Source of the DNA: Rhodoplanes serenus
GTDB taxonomy: Bacteria; Pseudomonadota; Alphaproteobacteria; Rhizobiales; Xanthobacteraceae
Direction: 5' to 3'
Assembly: GCA_945897515.1 (NCBI GenBank)
Contig: CAMDFO010000011.1
Location: 27,636 to 91,635 of the forward strand
Length of the DNA stretch: 64,000 nucleotides
Part shown: piece after piece, positions 55,237-64,000 of the stretch
How the letters are laid out: every line of letters starts with the position of its first letter
How positions within the stretch are numbered: the first letter of the stretch is position 1
Position numbers and translations under genes: made by a program
Notes under the pieces: model-generated
The model's input: the letters and a program-made list of their open reading frames with translations, nothing else
Database searches by the model: none
Told to the model about the DNA's origin: nothing

Positions 55237-56199
55237 ATGGACAGGACACGTCTTGTATCTTCGCTGTTTGCACTGGCCGCTCTTGCCAGTTCGCTTGTGA
55301 CGGCCACGGCCCAGGAGACGCTGAAAGTCGCGGTGCCGCAGCGCGGCGTCTGGGACGCCGGAATCCCGGAACTCGGCATGCGAGCCGGCATCTTCCAGAA
55401 GCACGGGCTCAATCTCGAAATCCTCTACACCCAGGCCGGCCCGGAATCGATCCAGGCGCTGATCGGCGGCGGCGTGGACATCGCCACCGCCGCGGGCGTC
55501 GGAGCCGCGTTCGGCACCTTCGCCAAGGGTGCACCGATCCGCATCATGTCGAACGAAATCATCGGATCGCCGGATCTGTACTGGTACGTCCGGGCGAATT
55601 CACCGATCCGCACGCTCAATGATTTCACCGACAAGACGGTGGCCTATTCGCTGACCGGCTCGTCGAGTCACTCGGGGCTGCTGGCGCTGATCGCGCAGCA
55701 CAATCTCAAGGTCAAGCCGACATCGACCGGCAACATCCCGGCGACCATCACGCAGACCATGACCGGCCAGGTCGACGTCGGCTTCGGCGCGGTCCCCTAC
55801 GGGCTCGACATGGCGGACGACGGCAGAATCCGCATCATCGTGACCGGCAACGACGTGGCCGCCCTGAAGACCCGCAGCGGCCGCGTGAACCTGACCAATC
55901 TCGCGACGCTGCAGAACCGCAAGCCTGCGCTCATCCGGTTCCACCAGGCCTACAAGGAAACCATCGAGTGGATGTACAACGATCCGGCCGCGCTCAAGCA
56001 ATACAGCGAGTTCTCCAAAGTGCCGGAAAAGGTGGTGGTCCGCGTGCGCGTGCTGATGCCGAAGGACGCCCTGGCTCCGGATCGCGTCGTCGGCATCGAG
56101 CAGATCATGACCGAGGCGATCCAGAACAAGTTCCTGCAGGCGCAACTGACCAAGGAGCAGATCGCCGAGCTGATCCGCACGTCGGAGCTTGTGAAGTAG
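55237..56199 (+). CDS. ABC transporter substrate-binding protein (NMT1/SsuA-like), secreted
   Basis: Signal MDRTRLVSSLFALAALASSLVTATAQ; LKVAVPQRGVWDAGIPELGMRAGIFQKHGLNLEIL; GGGVDIATAAGVG. Confidence 0.88.
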   Translation: MDRTRLVSSLFALAALASSLVTATAQETLKVAVPQRGVWDAGIPELGMRAGIFQKHGLNLEILYTQAGPESIQALIGGGVDIATAAGVGAAFGTFAKGAPIRIMSNEIIGSPDLYWYVRANSPIRTLNDFTDKTVAYSLTGSSSHSGLLALIAQHNLKVKPTSTGNIPATITQTMTGQVDVGFGAVPYGLDMADDGRIRIIVTGNDVAALKTRSGRVNLTNLATLQNRKPALIRFHQAYKETIEWMYNDPAALKQYSEFSKVPEKVVVRVRVLMPKDALAPDRVVGIEQIMTEAIQNKFLQAQLTKEQIAELIRTSELVK

Positions 56200-56208
56200 C
56201 GAACCGCG

Positions 56209-56535
56209 TCAATCCTCGTGGAATTGCACGACCACGCGTTCCGCGAGGATCGGGGTGCAATATCGGGCGAAGAACGTCTGGTGCCCCGCCGACTCTGCGT
56301 AGTCCAGGTAGCCCTGCGGGTTGTCGAACACCATGGTGAGCCCGACGTCGTAGTTGCCGGCGAAGCTGCCCTTGCGGACGTGGGTCTCGCCACCGGCGCC
56401 TTCGTTGCGGCCGATCTTCCATGAGCGGATGGTCGGCTGGCTCGCCATCAGGCCGGGGAACGCCTTGAAGTAGGCCTCGATGTCGGCCGCCTTGGCGTCG
56501 GGCTTGAACTTCAGGATCGCCATGTGGCGGAACAT
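56209..56535 (-). CDS. Dabb (stress-responsive alpha/beta barrel) domain protein
   Basis: MFRHMAILKFKPDAKAADIEAYFKAFPGLMASQPTIRSWKIGRN. Confidence 0.8.
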   Translation of the reverse strand: MFRHMAILKFKPDAKAADIEAYFKAFPGLMASQPTIRSWKIGRNEGAGGETHVRKGSFAGNYDVGLTMVFDNPQGYLDYAESAGHQTFFARYCTPILAERVVVQFHED

Positions 56536-56547
56536 CGTTGCACTCCC

Positions 56548-57390
56548 CTATCTCGGTAACTTGTAGATCCGTTCGGATGCGTTGCCGAGCACATCGGCGC
56601 GCTCGGACTCCGAAAGGCCCGAGATCAGATTCTTGATGCCACTCCAAACCTCCTGGAAGCCGCCGCTCAACAGCACCACCGGCCAGTTGCTTCCCGCCAT
56701 CACGCGGCTCGCACCGAAATGCTGGATCGTGTGATCGGAATAGCGGCGGACCTGTTCGGTCGACCACTTCCAGCGCCAAGCCACATCGCCGCCGATCGAC
56801 AGCTTCACGCTGATGTTCGGGAAGGCCGCCGCCTGCACGATCTGCGACGCCCAGGGCTCCCAGCCCTGCTCCGGGATTGGCGGACGGCCGAGATGGTTGA
56901 GCACGATGTTCAGGTCCGGCATGCGCCGCGCGGTTTCCAGCACCGTTTCCATCTGTTCCTCGGTGTTGGTGATCGCTTCGAAGGCCAGCCCTGCCCGGCG
57001 GAGCTGCTCGACGCCCTCCTGCACCTTGGGCCAGAGCAGCCAGCGCGGGTCTTTCTCGTACACAATGAGATGACGCATGCCGACAAATTTCCTCCGCGGC
57101 TTGAGCGCGTCGAGCGCACGGGCGCAGGCTGCCGGATCGGCCAGCGGGACCCAACCGATCACCGCGCGGATGAAATCGACCCGATCCGCGACCTCGAGGT
57201 AATGCAGCGTCTCGTCATAATTATCGAGCGACTGCACCAGGATGGTGCCGTCGATCCCGGCGGCATCCAGCTCCAGTTTGAGATCGTCAGGCGTGAAATC
57301 GCGATTGAGGCTGGTGCCCCATGAGGGCGGAAACTGATGCGGATGCTTGTCCAGCCACCAGATATGATGATGACAATCGATCACAGGCAT
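56548..57390 (-). CDS. Amidohydrolase-2 family protein (fuconolactonase/PDC hydrolase-like)
   Basis: VIDCHHHIWWLDKHPHQFPPSW HxH motif; LNIVLNHLGRPPIPEQG; GSNWPVVLLSGG. Confidence 0.87.
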   Translation of the reverse strand: MPVIDCHHHIWWLDKHPHQFPPSWGTSLNRDFTPDDLKLELDAAGIDGTILVQSLDNYDETLHYLEVADRVDFIRAVIGWVPLADPAACARALDALKPRRKFVGMRHLIVYEKDPRWLLWPKVQEGVEQLRRAGLAFEAITNTEEQMETVLETARRMPDLNIVLNHLGRPPIPEQGWEPWASQIVQAAAFPNISVKLSIGGDVAWRWKWSTEQVRRYSDHTIQHFGASRVMAGSNWPVVLLSGGFQEVWSGIKNLISGLSESERADVLGNASERIYKLPR

Positions 57391-57484
57391 TCATGAACTC
57401 CTTTTAATCTTATGCGGTGATCTTTTGCAGGCGGGATGGGATAGATAGGTCGCCCACCCCCAGGAATGAGCGCTTCGTCACGAG

Positions 57485-58894
57485 ATGCCCCAAGCCGCGC
57501 AGCCGAAGATCGTCGCCATCATCGTCGCGTCGGCGATCATCATGCAGCAAATCGATTCCACCGTCATCACCACGGCGCTGCCGCAGATGGCGATCTCGCT
57601 GGGGACCGACCCGGTCAGCCTCAGCATCGCGATCACCGCCTATCTGTTGAGCCTCGCCGTGTTCATTCCGGTCAGCGGGTGGGCCGCCGACCGGTTCGGT
57701 GGGCGCACCATATTCCGCGCCGCCATCGCACTGTTCACGCTGGGCTCGATCCTGTGTGGGTTGTGCAGCAGCGCGGCCGAGCTGACCGCCGCGCGCGTGC
57801 TTCAGGGCATCGGCGGCGCGATGATGGTGCCGGTCGGCCGCCTGGTCCTGTTTCGCAGCGTCGAAAGAGCTTCGCTGGTAATGATCATGGCCTATCTGCA
57901 GGTTCCGGCGCAGCTTGGGCCGGTGCTTGGGCCGCCGCTCGGCGGCTTCATCACCACGTACTTTTCATGGCGCTGGATTTTCTGGATCAACGTGCCGCTC
58001 GGCATCCTCGGGATCGTGCTGGTGACCTTGTTCTTCGACAATCCGAAGGAGGAGCAGCGGCGTCCGCTCGACTGGCTCGGATTCCTGCTATGCGGCAGCT
58101 CGCTGTGCTCCATCATGTTCGGCGTCGAGATGGTGCGGCACGGAGCCAGCGGCTTGCCCGAGGCTGCCGCGTTCCTGGCCGCGGGCTTTGTCATTGGGGC
58201 GCTGGCGCTCGCCCATTTCCGGCGCATCGCGCATCCGCTGCTGGACCTGTCGGTGTTCCGGATTCCCACATTCCGCGCCGGCATCGCCGGAGGATCGCTG
58301 TTTCGCGTCGGCGCCGGAACGTTGGTATTCCTGCTGCCGCTGCTGCTTCAGGTCGTGTTCGGGATGACCGCGTTTGCATCGGGAATTTTAACCTTCGCAA
58401 GCGCCGCGGGCTCGCTGTCGATGAAATTGACCGCCGGCCCGATCCTGCGGCGATACGGCTTTCGGACGGCGCTGATCGTGAACGGATTCATCAGCGCCGC
58501 CACCATAGCGATGTGCGCGATTTTTACGCCCTCGATGCCGGCACTGCTGATCTTCGCGCTGTTGCTGATGGCGGGCTTCTTCCAGTCGCTGCAATTCACC
58601 GCAACGCAGGCTATCGGCTATTCGGATGTGAGTCAGGTCCAGATGAGCACGGCCACCAGCATCTCCAGCATGGCCCAGCAATTGAGCCGCGGCTTTGGCA
58701 TCGCCTTCGTGGCCGCGTTGTTGCAGATGTCGCTGGCCTGGCGCGAGGCGACCGAGTTGACCCGCTTCGACTTTCAGGTCGCGTTCGCGGGCGCGGCCGT
58801 CATGGCGCTGGCGGGCGTGTTCTGCTTCCTGTCGCTTCGATCGGACGCCGGCGCGGGCGTCAGCGGCCACACGATCCCGCCCAAGGCGAGCTGA
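57485..58894 (+). CDS. MFS transporter, DHA2-like
   Basis: MQQIDSTVITTALPQMAISLG, GWAADRFGGRTIFRAAIALF, VLQGIGGAMMVPVGRLVLFR; multiple TM segments. Confidence 0.93.
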   Translation: MPQAAQPKIVAIIVASAIIMQQIDSTVITTALPQMAISLGTDPVSLSIAITAYLLSLAVFIPVSGWAADRFGGRTIFRAAIALFTLGSILCGLCSSAAELTAARVLQGIGGAMMVPVGRLVLFRSVERASLVMIMAYLQVPAQLGPVLGPPLGGFITTYFSWRWIFWINVPLGILGIVLVTLFFDNPKEEQRRPLDWLGFLLCGSSLCSIMFGVEMVRHGASGLPEAAAFLAAGFVIGALALAHFRRIAHPLLDLSVFRIPTFRAGIAGGSLFRVGAGTLVFLLPLLLQVVFGMTAFASGILTFASAAGSLSMKLTAGPILRRYGFRTALIVNGFISAATIAMCAIFTPSMPALLIFALLLMAGFFQSLQFTATQAIGYSDVSQVQMSTATSISSMAQQLSRGFGIAFVAALLQMSLAWREATELTRFDFQVAFAGAAVMALAGVFCFLSLRSDAGAGVSGHTIPPKAS

Positions 58895-58895
58895 T

Positions 58896-59672
58896 CTAGC
58901 GCCCGCGCCACTGCGGCTCCTTCTTCTCGACGAACGCCTTGACGCCTTCGCGGAAGTCCTCGCTGCCGAAGGCTTGCCGCACCAGATCGTCGCCATCCTG
59001 GAAGCCGGCATGCAACAGCCGCCGCATCGCTTCCTTGGTCACGCGCATGGTGATCGGCGCATGATGCACCAGCCGGTCGGTGAGTTCGGCGACCCGCTTG
59101 TCGACGTCGGCGGGCTGGACGATTTCGGCGAGGAAGCCGCCGGCGAGCGCCTCCTCGGCCGACAGGTTCTCGGCCAGCAGCAGCATCTTCTTGGCGCGCG
59201 CCATGCCGAGCGCCGCAATTACGCGGGCGTAATTCGCGACCGAGAGACAATTGCCCAATGTGCGCGCAATCGGCACGCCGAAGCGCGTGCCCGGCGTCGC
59301 GATGCGCAGGTCGCAGCAGGCCGCGATGGCGAGCCCGCCGCCGATCGCAAAGCCCTCGATCACCGCGAGCGTCGGCATCGGCAAGGCTTCGAGGCCCGAG
59401 AGATAGCGCTCCATGGTCGCCTCGTAGGCCACGCCGTCCTCACCCGAGGTGAAGGTCTTGAATTGTGCGATGTCGGTCCCGGCAATGAACGACTTGCCGC
59501 CGGCGCCGCGAAACACCACTGCGCGCACGCCGCCGTCGCCTTGAAGCTTCGCGCAGATCTCGCCGAGCTGTTCGTACATCTGCCAGGTCATCGCGTTCCG
59601 CGCCGCCGGGCGGTCGAACGTGACGTGCACCACGTCTTGCTTGCGTTCAGTGCGAACTTCGCCGTCGCTCAT
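58896..59672 (-). CDS. Enoyl-CoA hydratase/isomerase family protein
   Basis: VTFDRPAARNAMTWQMYEQLGEI, GGKSFIAGTDIAQFKTF, PTLAVIEGFAIGGGLAIAACCDLRIATPGTRFGVPIARTLG. Confidence 0.92.
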   Translation of the reverse strand: MSDGEVRTERKQDVVHVTFDRPAARNAMTWQMYEQLGEICAKLQGDGGVRAVVFRGAGGKSFIAGTDIAQFKTFTSGEDGVAYEATMERYLSGLEALPMPTLAVIEGFAIGGGLAIAACCDLRIATPGTRFGVPIARTLGNCLSVANYARVIAALGMARAKKMLLLAENLSAEEALAGGFLAEIVQPADVDKRVAELTDRLVHHAPITMRVTKEAMRRLLHAGFQDGDDLVRQAFGSEDFREGVKAFVEKKEPQWRGR

Positions 59673-59692
59673 GTTGTTCCTCGTTCCTTATG

Positions 59693-60574
59693 TCACGTCG
59701 TGCGCCGGCGGATTTCCGCGACCACGACGCTGTTGTCGGATTCGCCTTCGCCCTGGCGCACACAGGCTTCCAGGATATCGGCATGGATCTCGAGCAGCGG
59801 CAGCCGCTGACCGGCCTTGCGTCCCTGATCGAGCATCAGGTGCACGTCCTTCAGGGTCTGGCGCGCACGGCCTTCGGGGGCGAAATCGCTGCGGATCATC
59901 TTCATGCCCTTGGTGCCCATGACCTGGGACGAAGCGGCCGAGGTCTGCGCCACCTTGAGGAACGCTTCGGGATCGAGCCCGAGCCGGGTCGCGAACACCA
60001 GCCCCTCGGCCAGCGCGGCACGATTGAGCCCGAGGATGAGATTGACCGCGAGCTTGGCGCGCCCACCGTCGCCCGCCTTGCCGATGTGGAAGCGCGTCGG
60101 GAAAACCGCATCGAGCACGGACGCGACCTCCGCCGCCGTCGCCGGATCGCCGCCGATCAGTCCGACCCCGTCGCCCTGCCGGACCTGCTCGCTGGTTCCC
60201 GACACCGGCGTTTCGAGAAACCGTATCCCGCGCGGCGCGACGCGTGCAGCAAGCGCGGCGATCCGGTCGGGATCGCAGGTGCTGGTGCACATGACGATCC
60301 TGCCGGAGCCTTCGCCGAGCGCGGGGAGGATTTCCTGCTCGACAACCTGCTCGACCTGATCGGTGCTGAACACCGCCAGCACGATCGGCGAACTGCCGCG
60401 GGCGACTTCGGCGATCGAGGACGCCGCCTGTCCGCCCAAGCTCTGAAACCGGGCATTCTTGGCCGGGTCGACATCGAAGCCCACGCCCGCGAAACCCGCA
60501 TTAAGCAGCCGCCGCGCCAGGACCTCGCCCATCAGGCCGATGCCGATAACCCCAACCGTAACCTGATTTGCCAT
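59693..60574 (-). CDS. NAD(P)-dependent beta-hydroxyacid dehydrogenase (3-hydroxyisobutyrate dehydrogenase-like)
   Basis: VTVGVIGIGLMGEVLARRLLNAGFAGVGFD, FLETPVSGTSEQVRQGDGVGLIGGD, GRAKLAVNLILG. Confidence 0.91.
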   Translation of the reverse strand: MANQVTVGVIGIGLMGEVLARRLLNAGFAGVGFDVDPAKNARFQSLGGQAASSIAEVARGSSPIVLAVFSTDQVEQVVEQEILPALGEGSGRIVMCTSTCDPDRIAALAARVAPRGIRFLETPVSGTSEQVRQGDGVGLIGGDPATAAEVASVLDAVFPTRFHIGKAGDGGRAKLAVNLILGLNRAALAEGLVFATRLGLDPEAFLKVAQTSAASSQVMGTKGMKMIRSDFAPEGRARQTLKDVHLMLDQGRKAGQRLPLLEIHADILEACVRQGEGESDNSVVVAEIRRRTT

Positions 60575-60763
60575 CTCCAAGCCGCTCCTCGCCGCGAGAC
60601 CAATTGGGAATGATACCCGTCGGCGGCAGCCTGCACGAGCCACCGCCCTGGCGGTCTTTTGGCATCATGTTGCCGCACGTCGATTTTTGCTTTTGCAGGA
60701 CCCGAATCCTTGATTATCTTTATGCCTGAAAGCCCGTGTGATCGAACTCGATTGAGGTCATCG

Positions 60764-62011
60764 ATGACTTCATCCAAGTCTCACGACGCAATCAGCACCG
60801 CGGTGGCGCAAGCCGACGCCGCCGACGGTCCCGTGCAGCATCGCCTGCTCACACGCATTCTCGGCCGGATGCTGCCGCCGCTGGAGTGCGGCCAGCTCGT
60901 GGTCGAGACGCCTTCGGGCGAGCGCGTTGCCACGACCGGACAGCAATCCGGGCCGCAGGGCGTCGTGATCCTGCATCGCTGGAACGGATTGTGGCGCTGC
61001 ATCGTCAGCGGAGAGATGGGTTTCGCCGAAGGCTACATGGCCGGCGACTGGTCGACGCCCGACATCGTGTCGCTGCTCGATCTTGGCGTGCAGAACGGCG
61101 AATGCCTGCAACGCGCCAGCGCCGGCAGCCGGGCGTTTCAATGGCTGAACCGTCTCCAGCACCGCCGCCGCGCCAACACCAAACGCGGCAGCCGCCGCAA
61201 CATCGCGGCGCACTACGATCTCGGCAACGAATTCTATGCGCGCTGGCTCGACCGCAGCATGACCTATTCGTCGGCGTTGTTTCTCGCGCCCGACCAATCG
61301 CTCGAAGAGGCGCAGCAGGCCAAGATCGACCGCGCCATCGAGCTGATGGAGATCACCGGTGGCGAACGCGTGCTCGAAATCGGCTGCGGCTGGGGCGGGA
61401 TGGCCGAGCGGCTGATTGCCCGGCACGGCTGCACCGTCACCGGACTGACGCTGTCGGCGGAGCAACTGGCCTACGCGCAACGCCGGTTGCAGGCGCAGGG
61501 CCTCGACGCCCGCGCCGATCTTCGTTTGCAGGATTACCGCGACGTCAGCGAACAGTTCGACCGCATCGTCTCCATCGAGATGCTGGAAGCGGTCGGCCAG
61601 GACTACTGGCCGGCGTTCTTCTCGAAGCTGAATGCCTGCCTCAAGCCGGGCGGCATCGCCGTGCTGCAAGGCATCACCATCGAGGAGCAGCGGTTCGAGG
61701 CCTACCGCCGCACGCCGGACTTCATCCAGCGCTACATCTTCCCGGGAGGCATGCTGCCGACCATCACGGCGATGCGCCAGGAGATCGAGCGCGCCGGACT
61801 GGCGCTCGGCTCGCTGGAAACCTTCGGCCACAGCTATGCCCGCACGCTGGCCGCATGGCAGCATCGCTTCCAGCGCGCGTGGCCGGACATCCAGCACTTC
61901 GGTTTCGGCGACAGCTTCAAGCGGATGTGGGAATACTACCTGGCCTATTGCGAGGCGGGCTTCCGGCTCGGCGCCATCGACGTCGGACTCTATCGCATCA
62001 GGCGTTCCTGA
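60764..62011 (+). CDS. Cyclopropane-fatty-acyl-phospholipid synthase family methyltransferase
   Basis: MTYSSALFLAPDQSLEEAQQAKIDRAIELMEITGGERVLEIGCGWGGMAERLI; GVAVLQGITI-like ITIEEQRFEAYRRTPDFIQRYIFPGGMLPT. Confidence 0.93.
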   Translation: MTSSKSHDAISTAVAQADAADGPVQHRLLTRILGRMLPPLECGQLVVETPSGERVATTGQQSGPQGVVILHRWNGLWRCIVSGEMGFAEGYMAGDWSTPDIVSLLDLGVQNGECLQRASAGSRAFQWLNRLQHRRRANTKRGSRRNIAAHYDLGNEFYARWLDRSMTYSSALFLAPDQSLEEAQQAKIDRAIELMEITGGERVLEIGCGWGGMAERLIARHGCTVTGLTLSAEQLAYAQRRLQAQGLDARADLRLQDYRDVSEQFDRIVSIEMLEAVGQDYWPAFFSKLNACLKPGGIAVLQGITIEEQRFEAYRRTPDFIQRYIFPGGMLPTITAMRQEIERAGLALGSLETFGHSYARTLAAWQHRFQRAWPDIQHFGFGDSFKRMWEYYLAYCEAGFRLGAIDVGLYRIRRS

Positions 62012-62042
62012 CTCGCGTCCATCATGCTTTAGTGTCGGCGTG

Positions 62043-63224
62043 ATGGAACACGCCATGGAAGCCCTCGCCGATACGCCGGAACGCCAGGCGATCCGCGATG
62101 CCGCTCGTGCTTTGTGCGAGCGCTTCGGCGACGACTACTGGTCCGAGCTCGATCGCACCGCCACCTTCCCGGAAGCGTTTCACAAGGCCGTCGCGCAAGC
62201 CGGCTGGCTCGGCATCGCCATGCCCGAGGAATACGGCGGCGCGGGTTTGGGCGTGACCGAAGCCGCGATCCTGATGCAGACCGTCGCCAATTCGGGCGGC
62301 GCGTTCGCGGCCTGCTCGACCATCCACATCAACATCTTCGGGCCGCACGCCATCGTCGTGCACGGCACCCCCGAGCAGAAGGAGCGGATGCTCAGGCCGC
62401 TGATCCGCGGCGAGGTGCGCGCCTGCTTCGGCGTGACCGAGCCGGACGCCGGTCTCGATACCACGCACCTGAAGACCCGCGCCGTGCGCGACGGCAACCG
62501 CTACATCGTCGACGGCCGCAAGGTGTGGACCAGCACCGCCCAGGTCGCGCAGAAGATCGTGCTGCTGGCGCGCACCACGCCGCTCGAACAATGCGCGCGG
62601 CCGTCCGACGGACTGTCGCTGTTCTACACCGACCTCGACCGGAAATTTTGCGAGGTCCAGGAAATCCGCAAGATGGGCCGCGCCGCCGTCGATTCCAATT
62701 CGGTGTTCATCGACGGGCTGCCGGTTCCGATCGAGGATCGCATCGGCGAAGAGGGCAAAGGCTTCCGCTACATTCTCGACAGCCTCAACCCGGAGCGCAT
62801 TCTGGTGGCCGCCGAAGCCATCGGCATCGGCCGGCGCGCGCTCGCCAAGGCCACGGCCTACGCCAAGGAGCGCGTGGTGTTCGGCCGGCCGATCGGCCAG
62901 AACCAGGCGATCCAGCATCCGCTGGCCGAGAGCTGGGCAGAGCTTCTCGCCGCCGAGCTGACCACGCTGCGCGCGGCGCAGCTCTACGACAGCGGCCAGC
63001 CATGCGGCACGGAGGCCAACGCCGCGAAATATCTCGCCGCCGACGCCGCGTTCGACGCCTGCGACCGCGCGGTTCGCACGCACGGCGGCATGGGCTATGC
63101 GAGCGAGTTCAACGTCGAACGCTATTTCCGGGAGGCCATCGCGCTCCGCCTCGCGCCGGTGTCGCGCGAGCTGATCCTGTGCTACCTCGCCGAGCGCGCG
63201 CTGGGATTGCCGAAGTCGTATTGA
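62043..63224 (+). CDS. Acyl-CoA dehydrogenase family protein
   Basis: GWLGIAMPEEYGGAGLGVTEAAILMQ, FGVTEPDAGLDTTHLKTRA, YIVDGRKVWTSTAQVAQKIVLLART, THGGMGYASEFNVERYFREAIALRLAPVS. Confidence 0.93.
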   Translation: MEHAMEALADTPERQAIRDAARALCERFGDDYWSELDRTATFPEAFHKAVAQAGWLGIAMPEEYGGAGLGVTEAAILMQTVANSGGAFAACSTIHINIFGPHAIVVHGTPEQKERMLRPLIRGEVRACFGVTEPDAGLDTTHLKTRAVRDGNRYIVDGRKVWTSTAQVAQKIVLLARTTPLEQCARPSDGLSLFYTDLDRKFCEVQEIRKMGRAAVDSNSVFIDGLPVPIEDRIGEEGKGFRYILDSLNPERILVAAEAIGIGRRALAKATAYAKERVVFGRPIGQNQAIQHPLAESWAELLAAELTTLRAAQLYDSGQPCGTEANAAKYLAADAAFDACDRAVRTHGGMGYASEFNVERYFREAIALRLAPVSRELILCYLAERALGLPKSY

Positions 63225-63244
63225 GCGGGCGCGCAATCTCACCC

Positions 63245-63336
63245 CGTCATGCCCGGCCTAGTGCCGGGCATCCACGTCTTGGCCCCGAAAGGAAGACGTG
63301 GATGGCCGGGACAAGCCCGGCCATGACGCGGATAGG
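63245..63336. repeat. Palindromic intergenic repeat, family R
   Basis: CGTCATGCCCGGCCTAGTGCCGGGCATCCACGTCTT...AAGACGTGGATGGCCGGGACAAGCCCGGCCATGACG at convergent junction. Confidence 0.8.
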
Positions 63337-63342
63337 TCAAGC

Positions 63343-63831
63343 TCACCTGGCATCGGCCAGCACCTTCGCCAGCAGATCGAGCGCCGCGGCCGAGAACGCC
63401 CGCATGTTGGCGACCCGATCGCCGCTGCCGGTTTCGATTGTGATGGCCTGCTCGGTTGGGCCGACCACCGCGATGCAGCTATGCCCGGCGGCGTCGCCGT
63501 AGCGGTTGCCGGTCGGCCCGGTCGCGCCGGTCTCCGACAGCGCCCAGGTCGCCGCGAACCGCTGCCGCGCCGTGCGCGCACCCAGCAGCGCGTAGGCCTC
63601 CGTCGATGCGCGCAAGCCGAGCGGCTTGAGATCGCCGATGTCGAGCAGCGCCGTGCGCGCGGTCTGCGTGTAGACCACCGCACCGCCGAGGAAATAGGCC
63701 GACGCGCCCGGCAGCGCGAGCAGCGCCGCCGAGATCAGGCCGCCGGTCGAGGATTCGGCGATCACGATGGTTTCCCTGCGGGCTTTCAGCAGCGCCGCAG
63801 CTTTTTCCGCCCGTGGAATGAGGTCTTGCAT
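63343..63831 (-). CDS. CinA family protein (nicotinamide-nucleotide amidase-like)
   Basis: TIVIAESSTGGLISAALLALPGASAYFLGGAVVYTQTARTALL; ALSETGATGPTGNRYGDAAGHSCIAVVGP. Confidence 0.9.
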   Translation of the reverse strand: MQDLIPRAEKAAALLKARRETIVIAESSTGGLISAALLALPGASAYFLGGAVVYTQTARTALLDIGDLKPLGLRASTEAYALLGARTARQRFAATWALSETGATGPTGNRYGDAAGHSCIAVVGPTEQAITIETGSGDRVANMRAFSAAALDLLAKVLADAR

Positions 63832-64000
63832 CGAAGCCGATCTCCCTGTTCATGCGCATACGCAAAGTCTGCCGAACCGTCACGTCCGGTTGCCCCTCCG
63901 AACGCGCCCCGCCTATGATGCCGGACGATCGCAAGATCGGCGAATGAATTCAGCGGATACACCAAGCCTACCCTCAAGGGAGTGACACGTGGAGAAGAAG

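Noticed and set aside
57420-57428. GATCTTTTG as a second copy of the 21992-22010 operator
   Set aside because: Only a half-site; the left arm is not palindromic (TATGCGGT), so no second operator is claimed.
3282-63336. Repeats as a CRISPR array
   Set aside because: Repeats are dispersed singly in different intergenic gaps with no regular spacers and no cas genes.
63989-64000. GTGGAGAAGAAG at the window end as a new CDS
   Set aside because: Preceded by an AAGGGAG ribosome-binding-like sequence, but only four codons are visible, so it cannot be supported.

Overview
GC-rich 64 kb chromosomal-type window, probably alphaproteobacterial (Bradyrhizobium/Xanthobacteraceae-like by codon usage and intergenic palindromes; inference only). 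I support about 62 protein genes. No rRNA, tRNA, CRISPR, phage or transposase was recognised. The region is a catabolic island built from (i) 15 Bug/TctC-type tripartite tricarboxylate transporter receptors plus 5 other substrate-binding-fold proteins, with no TctA/TctB, ABC or TRAP membrane subunits in the window; (ii) many decarboxylase-type and aromatic/acyl-CoA enzymes: UbiD, ACMSD-like amidohydrolase, arylmalonate-decarboxylase-like, two 4,5-dihydroxyphthalate-decarboxylase-like, TPP enzyme, carboxymuconolactone decarboxylase, FAD monooxygenases, acyl-CoA dehydrogenases, crotonases; and (iii) a central block at 28.2-39.7 kb: alpha/beta-hydrolase, 3 Bugs, two-subunit Mo-hydroxylase, 2 Bugs, paralogous alpha/beta-hydrolase, and a DctP-fold protein without a signal peptide. 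No transcriptional regulator was recognised. The best novelty candidates are the signal-less (predicted cytosolic) binding proteins, the orphan Bug array, a single-chain triple-RidA protein lacking the canonical catalytic Arg, the repeated Bug + Pht5-like gene pair, the Mo-hydroxylase/hydrolase block, and two intergenic palindrome families that occupy different kinds of gene junction. All family calls come from reading motifs in the translated ORFs; no database search was run.
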